Assembly (NCBI GenBank): GCA_902773215.1
Contig: CACYDQ010000326.1
Location: 1 to 6,848, forward strand
Source: an uncultured Spirochaetaceae bacterium
GTDB taxonomy: Bacteria; Spirochaetota; Spirochaetia; Treponematales; Treponemataceae
Length of the DNA: 6,848 nucleotides
Reading direction: 5' to 3'
This document shows positions 1 to 5,828 of this stretch, piece by piece. Position 1 is the first letter of the stretch; every line of letters begins with the position of its first letter. Under the pieces are notes generated by a model that saw only the letters and a list, made by a program, of their open reading frames with translations, was not told the origin of the DNA and did no database searches. Both the position numbers and the translations under genes were made by a program.

Positions 1-611
1 AGCGCATCGATGGAAAACTCGGGCCCGTCCATGAAGTCCTCAAGGATGGCAGTGCCCGTCCTGGAATAGGAGACGGCAGCCTCCACCGAATGGAGGAACT
101 CGTCCGCGCCCCGTATCAGGCGGCAGCCCCTGGCCCCCATGTTATCCGCGGGCTTCACGACCTTGGGAAAGCTCATCTTGTCCAATCCCTGCTTAAGGTA
201 CGCCGCTATGTCCCCCCTTCCGACCTTGACGAAAGAGGGAGACGGAACGCCGGCCTTCTCGAAGCACGAGCGCATCAGGGGCTTGTCGCTCGCGTTGAGC
301 GCAGCCTGGAAAGAGTGCGCCCTCAGGTGGCATTTTTCCGCAACGTATGCGACCGAGGCGGAGAAGTCCGTCCCCGCCGTAAAGACCGCGGCAAGGGAAT
401 TTCCCTGGGACAAGGCGAGATTCGCCAGTGCCTCCCTGTCCTTCAGGTCCACCTGCTCAAAGCGGTCGGCAAAGGGAACGCAGACAGCCGAGGGATTCGC
501 GTCCACGACGAGCGTCCTGTAGCCCAGCTCGCGGGCGGCCTCTATGGAAGGACGCTGCATAAGGCCCGCGCCCAGAATCAATATATATTTCTCACCGGCA
601 GATTCGGACAT
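1..611 (-). CDS. ATP-grasp domain enzyme (carboligase-like), 3' part missing
   Basis: The visible part is 203 residues from the N terminus; the gene continues past the left edge. It begins with a Rossmann-like pre-ATP-grasp segment: a beta strand followed by G14-A-G-L-M-Q-R-P21, then a strand ending in VVDANP, as in PurK, carbamoyl-phosphate-synthase-like and PylC-like enzymes. The ATP-grasp domain follows, with the nucleotide-binding lysine strand and glycine-rich loop at K153-P-A-D-N-M-G-A-R-G162 and an ILEDFMDGPEFSIDA strand near 190-203 (the hinge and acidic region of the fold). The family couples ATP hydrolysis to joining a carboxylate with an amine or similar group through an acyl-phosphate; the substrate here cannot be told. 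The ATG at 611-609 is chosen because AAGGAG (622-617) lies 5 nt upstream, and the previous gene's stop ends only 2 nt before it. It is the fourth gene of the operon, so a role in building or decorating a sugar is inferred. The catalytic C-terminal half is outside the window. Confidence 0.88.
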   Translation of the reverse strand, partial: MSESAGEKYILILGAGLMQRPSIEAARELGYRTLVVDANPSAVCVPFADRFEQVDLKDREALANLALSQGNSLAAVFTAGTDFSASVAYVAEKCHLRAHSFQAALNASDKPLMRSCFEKAGVPSPSFVKVGRGDIAAYLKQGLDKMSFPKVVKPADNMGARGCRLIRGADEFLHSVEAAVSYSRTGTAILEDFMDGPEFSIDA

Positions 612-613
612 AA

Positions 614-3136
614 CTACTCCTTCCTGCAATAAATCTCAAATGTATCCCCAAGTTTGAAGACCCTGCTTGCAAAAGAGAGGGTCTGGGCAGAAAATCTCCG
701 CTTGCTTTCCGGGAAACGCTCAGGGTGGATTCCCGTGGACACGATTTTCTTCACCGTAAAACCATATCGCTTCAATATGGAGACGGCCCGGGACGGCTCC
801 CACAAGGTGTAATGGTCAGAGGGACTTTGCTCAAAGAATGAGTCTGTATTGTACCTTGCACTCACACCTGAAGCCGAAGGCGTACTGAACGCAAACACTC
901 CTCCCCGCTTGACCAAGGACGAGACGGCTTTGAGCACGCCGTCCAAATCCTGGAAGTGCTCTATGACATACCACATCGTCAGCGCATCAAACTTGTCTAT
1001 CCCGAACTGGGAGCTTATGCCCGGATCCGGGAACGAGGTGCAGATGGCGGGATAATGGAGCTTGCCCGTCACGTGGCTCACCGCGTCCTGCGAGACATCG
1101 ATTCCGAAGACCTGCCAGCCGGAGTCGTTGGCGGCATCCAGGAAGGGGCCCAAGGCACAGCCTACGTCAAGGATTGTCGGCGTAACGGAGAAATGGTGGC
1201 GGCGGTAAATAGAGTCTATGAGGCTCATTCTCCTGACTCCCTGCGCTTTTATGGAAGCAAAGTCCTCCTCGTATGTCTTACCGTACTGCTTCTCGTAGTC
1301 CTCATAGAAATAGGCCCGGTTGTACTCAGTCTGCTTTTCGTCCACGGTCCAGGACATATAGAGCATCCCGCACGAGGCACAGCGGCGGAAAGTCCTTGCC
1401 TTGTTGCGCGCTACGACCGGATCCTTCTGCTCCGGCAGCTTCCGGCATACCGGGCAGACAATCCGTTTTCCGTGCGAGAGCTCCCTGATGAAAGAAGAAA
1501 GGCTTGTTGCCCCGGACTCCGCTTCCTTGGGAATTTCCCCGCAGTCCCTGTATAGATTCCCGGGCTCGGCGAGCAGGGACTTAAAGGCTCTCTCGCTCAC
1601 GCCGCCACCCGGAATGCAGGCAAAGCCATACTTCACCGCAAGCCGCTCATGCAAAGGTGTCGTCCCAAGCAGTATGACGGCACAGCCCGCAGCAGAGGCC
1701 TCGAACGCCGTAAAACCGTAGTGACTGACGACCAAGTCATACAGGCACAGCTGCTCCTTCAGGTTCTCGACGGGACCGGATATGCTCACGCCGGGACACT
1801 TTGCCCCGACTGTCTCGCGAAGACTGGCGGCCTTCTCCTCGGAGGAAGCGACGCAGACCACGGACAACCCGCATGAGGCAAGAGCCACCGAGGCAGGCAG
1901 GGACAAGGATGCAGGATCCTCACCTCCAAGCACCACGATAGCGCTCTGCAAGGGGACATTTCGCTCTGTTTCCAGCCTCTTGTGCTTGGGGAGAGGAATA
2001 AACGAGGGTGCAGATAAGTTGACCTGTCTTCCGTCCTGCGCGGGAGGCAACACGTCCAAAAGATAATCGGCCCAGACCGTATCGGCAGCCCCCTCGTCAA
2101 TTGCCGCGACAGGGCACTTCGCAGAAAGAGCTGCCGTGAATTCCCCGTCAGAGGAGAATAAGTCAGTCACGGCAAGACTGTAGTATTCGGCATGCTCTAT
2201 ATCCCTCACAATCTGGCTTTCCCGCAGCCCCTTTTCCGTGAATTCCTCCAAGAGAAGAGACAGCTCGTCAAGATTGCCGTCCTCAGGAATCAGGATGTCA
2301 CCCCCGGTCTCCAGTGCAAGACCAAGGCAGCGGCGCAGGTGGCCGGTACCATGCCCCTTCACGACGCTCGGAATAAAAAGCAGGGGATAGCTGACGGATT
2401 CCTTCCCAAGGGCTGTCAGTATCTGCTGTATGGAGAAAGGCTCCTTGACAGGCAGCTTCATCTTGCCGTCTGCCTCCATCACTGCGTCCACAACAGCCTG
2501 GGCACGCCGGTAATCTGCATAGACATCGACCGTCGTCCGCAAATCCGGATAATAAAACTCCTTGGGGGCGCGCAGGAAAAGACAGCAGAACTTGTCCGTA
2601 TGATTATACAGGGCAGGCCCCACATGCTCATGGTCGTAGGGGGAATCGGTCTGCGGCGCGGCGGACACGAGCGAATGGGCATTGAATATCTCCACCCCAG
2701 ACCCGTGCGGAAGCCCCGTCCATGTTATGTAATCCACGGGGGACGAGCCTTCCCGCTCCCTGTACTCATCGAGCAGGGCTGAAGCCGCCTCATAAAAGAG
2801 GAAGGGATTGTCCGCCGTAGCGCGTATGACCACGTCAGCCTTGGAAAGTTCTATCGTCTTGACAAAACGGTCAAGCACATCATCCTTGGAGCCCGCATAA
2901 AATGAATAGCCCGCAGCCTTCGCGATAGCTTCCAGCTCCGGCCCGGAGTCCACGTCGGTCGCAAGGTAATATGCGTCGGCCCTGACCTTCTTCATCGCGG
3001 CAAGAGTCCACTCAAGAATGCTCCGGCCACCCAGCGGGAGCAGGGCCTTGCGGGGAAGCCTGGTCGAAGAGAGACGGCACTGAACGATGACAACCGTCCT
3101 TTTCTTATTCCTATCAAAAATATCTCTGAAACGCAT
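614..3136 (-). CDS. Fusion protein: SpsF-like cytidylyltransferase, PseG/SpsG-like hydrolase fold, zinc ribbon, SAM methyltransferase
   Basis: This protein has 840 residues, against roughly 240-350 for each single-domain relative. Residues 13-245 are an SpsF/NeuA-like cytidylyltransferase: Q19-C-R-L-S-S-T-R-L-P-R-K30 (nucleotide-binding loop; the usual Gly before Lys is Arg), DDVLDR at 85-90, RATADNP at 105-111 (metal aspartate D109), LPHGSGVE at 142-149, EHV at 170-172 and LRTTVD at 199-204. Residues about 250-550 resemble PseG/SpsG: G261-H-G-T-G-H-L-R-R269, where H266 aligns with the catalytic histidine of PseG, then a VVLGGEDP strand and SHYGFTAFEA in the C-terminal Rossmann half. C561-x2-C564 and C586-x2-C589 form a zinc ribbon. 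Residues about 620-840 are a class I methyltransferase with the SAM motif L656-D-V-G-C-A-L-G663, acidic strand end D680, and WYVIEHFQDL. It probably activates, hydrolyses and methylates a surface-sugar precursor in the cytoplasm; the real substrates are unknown. The second of two tandem ATGs (3136) is preferred because GGAGG lies 4 nt upstream; the first (3139) is only 1 nt away. It overlaps the previous stop. Confidence 0.9.
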   Translation of the reverse strand: MRFRDIFDRNKKRTVVIVQCRLSSTRLPRKALLPLGGRSILEWTLAAMKKVRADAYYLATDVDSGPELEAIAKAAGYSFYAGSKDDVLDRFVKTIELSKADVVIRATADNPFLFYEAASALLDEYREREGSSPVDYITWTGLPHGSGVEIFNAHSLVSAAPQTDSPYDHEHVGPALYNHTDKFCCLFLRAPKEFYYPDLRTTVDVYADYRRAQAVVDAVMEADGKMKLPVKEPFSIQQILTALGKESVSYPLLFIPSVVKGHGTGHLRRCLGLALETGGDILIPEDGNLDELSLLLEEFTEKGLRESQIVRDIEHAEYYSLAVTDLFSSDGEFTAALSAKCPVAAIDEGAADTVWADYLLDVLPPAQDGRQVNLSAPSFIPLPKHKRLETERNVPLQSAIVVLGGEDPASLSLPASVALASCGLSVVCVASSEEKAASLRETVGAKCPGVSISGPVENLKEQLCLYDLVVSHYGFTAFEASAAGCAVILLGTTPLHERLAVKYGFACIPGGGVSERAFKSLLAEPGNLYRDCGEIPKEAESGATSLSSFIRELSHGKRIVCPVCRKLPEQKDPVVARNKARTFRRCASCGMLYMSWTVDEKQTEYNRAYFYEDYEKQYGKTYEEDFASIKAQGVRRMSLIDSIYRRHHFSVTPTILDVGCALGPFLDAANDSGWQVFGIDVSQDAVSHVTGKLHYPAICTSFPDPGISSQFGIDKFDALTMWYVIEHFQDLDGVLKAVSSLVKRGGVFAFSTPSASGVSARYNTDSFFEQSPSDHYTLWEPSRAVSILKRYGFTVKKIVSTGIHPERFPESKRRFSAQTLSFASRVFKLGDTFEIYCRKE
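617..625 (-). promoter_or_regulatory. Ribosome binding site of the ATP-grasp gene
   Basis: The minus strand reads AGGAAGGAG, followed by TAGTT and the ATG at 611. This is a near-perfect Shine-Dalgarno sequence with 5-nt spacing. It is made of the last three sense codons (Arg-Lys-Glu) of the upstream fusion gene, so ribosomes finishing that gene stop directly on the next start. This fixes the start of the ATP-grasp gene and suggests coupled translation. Confidence 0.8.
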
Positions 3137-4041
3137 CATTCCTCCCCCTCTTTGCCCCATGTCTCCAGAAGAGAGACCGCATCGGTCTTGAAACGGAAAC
3201 GGTTCAACTTAACCCAGTCCCTGGCCGCATTGAAAAGCCCGAGCGCCTCATTCATACCACAACGACTCCGTGCCTTGAAAGAAGGAAATGCCGACAGAGG
3301 AATTTCCCCGTGATCCCTCCGGAAATCCGGGAGCAGGTTCTTCAGGAAAAACTTCAGATATGATATATCCGCAGTACGGTCGGAAGCCGGAAGCTCGTCA
3401 AAGAAGCTCAGGGTAAACGCGGAGGAAAGCAGAATCTTCTCGCCCCAGAGCCAGGCCCTGAAAAAGAAATCTATCTCCTGCCAGTAAGGGGATTCAATTG
3501 TATGATCAAAGCCACCAAGGACCTTGAAGCTGGCGACGTTATAGAATCCCGCAAGGTCAAAGGGGTACAGTGTCATCGCTTTATCCACCACGGAAAGGGA
3601 GGACTCCACATCAAAGACAGCATTCATCACTTTCGGAGTGAAACGAACGGGAATGCCCTGCCTTTCGTTATTCAGGATCCGGGCCGTGACGCAGAATATA
3701 CCGAAATCCGACAGCTTCTGGGCGAGCGACCTGGAAAACCTGAAATCCTGGACACACAGGTCGTCGTGCAGCACCAGGGCATACGGGGTATCTATCTCCC
3801 CCATCCCCAGATTCACCAGATCGCCGTCGCTCATCCGACCGTGAGCACGCACAAACTTGATCTCCGGGAAGTCCAAGGACAGGCTCTCTGTGTTGAACGC
3901 AGGATTCAGTATCTCTACGCTGACAATTTTCTTGAAACCGCAAGCCAGCAGGTTCCTGAGCACCTGACTCCTGTACTGGTTCACCGTCCTCTTTATGACG
4001 ATGCAGGAAACGTCCATGAGAATACGGGAAGGTTCCTCCAT
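3136..4041 (-). CDS. GT2-like (GT-A fold) glycosyltransferase
   Basis: About 301 residues with no signal peptide or membrane segment, so presumably cytoplasmic. The pattern fits a GT-A, family 2-like glycosyltransferase. An opening strand (MDVSCIVIKR, about 9-18) is followed by a helix containing RNLLACGF. Strand IKFVRAHG leads to the helix DLVNLGMGEIDTPYALVL, which ends in H92-D-D94-L, a DxD-like site for metal and sugar nucleotide. Later come G176-G-F-D179 and Q188-E-I-D-F-F-F-R-A-W-L-W-G200, matching the 'GGFD...ED.D...R...G' acceptor and catalytic-base region of GT2 enzymes (E189/D191). Overall similarity is distant, so donor and acceptor are unknown. Start choice is uncertain: the ATG at 4041 follows a G-run with no spacing, while a GTG at 4059 has AGCAGG 5 nt upstream and would add 6 residues; an ATG at 4015-4017 is also possible. 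It follows the spiro-SPASM gene by 16-34 nt and overlaps the fusion gene, so it is probably co-transcribed and acts on the same glycan (inference). Confidence 0.75.
   Translation of the reverse strand: MEEPSRILMDVSCIVIKRTVNQYRSQVLRNLLACGFKKIVSVEILNPAFNTESLSLDFPEIKFVRAHGRMSDGDLVNLGMGEIDTPYALVLHDDLCVQDFRFSRSLAQKLSDFGIFCVTARILNNERQGIPVRFTPKVMNAVFDVESSLSVVDKAMTLYPFDLAGFYNVASFKVLGGFDHTIESPYWQEIDFFFRAWLWGEKILLSSAFTLSFFDELPASDRTADISYLKFFLKNLLPDFRRDHGEIPLSAFPSFKARSRCGMNEALGLFNAARDWVKLNRFRFKTDAVSLLETWGKEGEE
3141..3148 (-). promoter_or_regulatory. Ribosome binding site of the fusion gene, inside the glycosyltransferase 3' end
   Basis: The minus strand reads GGGGGAGG, then AATGATG. The Shine-Dalgarno sequence lies in the last Glu codons of the glycosyltransferase gene. 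Stop TGA and start overlap as ATGATG: the first ATG overlaps the stop by 4 nt, the second by 1 nt. Spacing of GGAGG is 1 nt to the first ATG and 4 nt to the second, which favours the second. The arrangement is typical of stop-restart translation. Confidence 0.72.
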
Positions 4042-4075
4042 TCCCCCCAATATGGTCACGAAGACCTGCTTTGCG

Positions 4076-5773
4076 TTAAAAGTTGAAGGTATAGTACTCA
4101 TCACAGTTTTCGCACTTGCCGGGATACACGCCCTGTATGTGGCTTTCTGCCAAGCTGCCCATCTTCTTCCAGACGGCATCCACGCCCTCCGTGAACACGT
4201 TCCCGCAGTCAGCCTCCAGCACAAACTCGCGGCAGGCAGGCACGCTGCCATCGGGCAGAATCATCATGTCGCGCTTGCAGTGCCAGCAGGGCTTCCTCTC
4301 CAGGGGAGCCAGATCCGCGCTCTTCAGGTCGGGCAGAAGGCCGCAGTAGGAGTCGTACTTCTGGATTATCAGGCGGCCTTTGCAGGGGGACTCCCCGTCA
4401 TGGTAGAAGCGGTAGAATTTCTCCAGCTCGGACTCGTTGTCCTTCATCCTGACGAACTGGGGATAGACAGCCCCGGGGAAATACTTCTCCAAGGTCACCA
4501 AGGCTGACTTCGCGCTGTCAAAGCTGCGGAGGCCGTTCGCATTGGTAAAAGCGTTCGTGTGTATCTTGCAGTAAGTCTCCTCGGTAAAGGCATCCAGCGA
4601 CACAATCCAGATGACAGCGGGCCAGCATCCCGTCCTGTCAGGGGAATCTTTCACGATATCCGCCAGTTTCTGTGCGACCGGGGCAGTCAGAAGCGTCCCG
4701 TCCGTCTCAATCAGCAGGGACAAGCCCGGCTTCGCAAGTACAGCCTTGACGAATTCCAAAAAATCCGGATGAGTCAGCGGCTCGGAGAAGCCCGACAGTC
4801 CGACGACCGCCGTCTCTGAAAGGGAAGCCATTCCTTCAACAGCCTCCCTGAACTTGTCCACAGACATGTCCTGAGGATTCGGATTCTCCTTCTTGACCGG
4901 GAGGCAGTCCTTTTTCTTCCTGAATTCCTCCGGGTAGGGGTTGTATACCGTCATCGTCGAAAGGTTTTCGGCAATCTGGATGTTGTAGAATGCAGGAACA
5001 GTCCGCTGCACGTCAGGGGATGTGGCCGCAAGCTCTGCCAAAGAGAGCGCGTCAAAAGCGACGCCCTTCTCCGATGCCAGCCTGCACAGATGGACACAGG
5101 CTATCGTCGCCGCCCTGGACGAGCAGGAGAAGTCCAGCCTGAGCATACGGAAATCCTTGGGGGCAATGACTGTCTCTATCTCGAAGGAGTTTATATCCTC
5201 CCGCAGGACGTTGAAAAGGCTCTCTTTGCACACCCTGTCATTGGAGAAAGATTCCTTCCTGGAAGCGAGCGAGAGCATTATGTTGAGGGCGCCGGAATCG
5301 ACGGCCTCCGGGGAAAGACCTGCAGGGTAACCGTCCGCGAAGGTATACTCCGACAGGTATTTGCTGTGGTCGGACAGTATGTTCTCGGTCAGGGCCTTGT
5401 CCAGGAAGGGCCGGTCCGCCATGCAGTAGACGACGCATGAGGCCCCGTACTGTGACGCAGCCTCCGCCATCCTCTTGAGAAGCATCTGGGTGGACCAGCT
5501 TTGCTCCACGATGACGGTGCACCCGTCCTCCATATCCGTCTTCAGGATTTCCCGCCGGACCTTGTCCTCCGTCTGCCTGTTCGCCGCTATGACGATCTTT
5601 TCCCTGTCCTTCACGTCCCGTGCCCAGTCCAAGACAAGGGCAAAAGCAGACTTCTCCCGCGCAGCCACCCCGCCCTCAGGGAACGTCGAAAAATCTTTGG
5701 GGAACAGCATGTCGAACGCATGGGTCTGGACGAAACCGGCATACAGGAAGACAATATTTTTCATCGCTTTCAT
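4076..5773 (-). CDS. Spiro-SPASM family protein: nucleotidyltransferase-like N-terminus, cysteine-less radical-SAM-like domain, SPASM/twitch cysteine site
   Basis: This is a 565-residue protein. Residues 7-240 look like a GT-A nucleotidyltransferase fold related to SpsF: strand IVFLYAG, VVYCMADRPFLD at 114-125, YTFADGYPAGLSPEAV at 143-158 (compare YITWTGLPHGSGVEIF in the fusion protein), and FRMLRLDF at 208-215. The RLPgK nucleotide loop is not seen. Residues about 263-470 resemble a radical SAM barrel: G328-F-S-E-P-L-T-H-P-D337 and E356-T-D-G359 match its second strand and the 'ETNG' strand, but the expected CxxxCxxC is absent; only C290 occurs between 263 and 330. The C terminus has C496-x2-C499, GSVPAC514, C523-G-N and C554-x2-C557, enough for one SPASM/twitch-type Fe-S cluster; the protein ends 8 residues later. 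As I recall, this arrangement defines the spirochaete 'spiro-SPASM' family, whose function is unknown. It is the first operon gene. Neither ATG (5773, or 5764 starting MKNIVFLYAG) has a clear Shine-Dalgarno, so the start is tentative. Confidence 0.88.
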   Translation of the reverse strand: MKAMKNIVFLYAGFVQTHAFDMLFPKDFSTFPEGGVAAREKSAFALVLDWARDVKDREKIVIAANRQTEDKVRREILKTDMEDGCTVIVEQSWSTQMLLKRMAEAASQYGASCVVYCMADRPFLDKALTENILSDHSKYLSEYTFADGYPAGLSPEAVDSGALNIMLSLASRKESFSNDRVCKESLFNVLREDINSFEIETVIAPKDFRMLRLDFSCSSRAATIACVHLCRLASEKGVAFDALSLAELAATSPDVQRTVPAFYNIQIAENLSTMTVYNPYPEEFRKKKDCLPVKKENPNPQDMSVDKFREAVEGMASLSETAVVGLSGFSEPLTHPDFLEFVKAVLAKPGLSLLIETDGTLLTAPVAQKLADIVKDSPDRTGCWPAVIWIVSLDAFTEETYCKIHTNAFTNANGLRSFDSAKSALVTLEKYFPGAVYPQFVRMKDNESELEKFYRFYHDGESPCKGRLIIQKYDSYCGLLPDLKSADLAPLERKPCWHCKRDMMILPDGSVPACREFVLEADCGNVFTEGVDAVWKKMGSLAESHIQGVYPGKCENCDEYYTFNF

Positions 5774-5828
5774 TATCGGAAAACGAATGTTGACAATTTA
5801 CTTCTATTAAGTTAGCCTTGGAGTTGGC
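5774..5828. promoter_or_regulatory. Divergent intergenic region between the glycan operon and xseA
   Basis: This 55-nt AT-rich gap is the only non-coding stretch in the window and must hold, or lie close to, the start signals for both directions unless transcription enters from outside. On the plus strand a perfect -35-like TTGACA lies at 5790-5795, but the hexamer 17 nt on (TAGCCT, 5813-5818) is a poor -10. On the minus strand TTGTCA (5796-5791) pairs only with TAATGA at 15 nt spacing, which overlaps the start codon at 5773. No operator palindrome or terminator was found. The regulatory role rests mainly on position. Confidence 0.4.
5820..5823 (+). promoter_or_regulatory. Ribosome binding site of xseA
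   Basis: GGAG, followed by 5 nt (TTGGC) and the ATG at 5829. It is the only Shine-Dalgarno-like match just upstream of an in-frame start here, and the protein from that ATG begins as XseA proteins do, so it decides the start. Confidence 0.65.

Noticed and set aside
614..3136. Reading 'spore coat polysaccharide protein SpsF/SpsG' literally as a sporulation function
   Set aside because: The names come from Bacillus homologues. Nothing here suggests a spore former, and the domains describe general sugar-nucleotide chemistry.
3137..3160. Starting the fusion protein at the ATG at 3160
   Set aside because: The added MGQRGGGM residues come from reading the Shine-Dalgarno region as codons; GGAGG at 3145-3141 points to ATG 3136 or 3139.
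4041..4075. A transcription terminator between the spiro-SPASM and glycosyltransferase genes
   Set aside because: The short gap contains a G-run on the minus strand but no inverted repeat followed by a T-run.
3502..4086. 194-codon plus-strand open frame, with others at 90-632, 956-1555 and 2192-2782
   Set aside because: All are antisense to genes with clear domain motifs, have no ribosome binding site and match no family I recognise.
4042..4251. Extending the glycosyltransferase upstream to the ATG at 4251
   Set aside because: The extra 70 residues would overlap the SPASM-coding end of the previous gene, are low-complexity in composition and are not part of the GT fold. Starts at 4041 or 4059 after the previous stop fit better.
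4850..4990. A classical radical SAM CxxxCxxC motif in the spiro-SPASM protein
   Set aside because: The segment encoding residues 263-310 was checked; only one cysteine (C290) is present, so no three-cysteine cluster site exists there.
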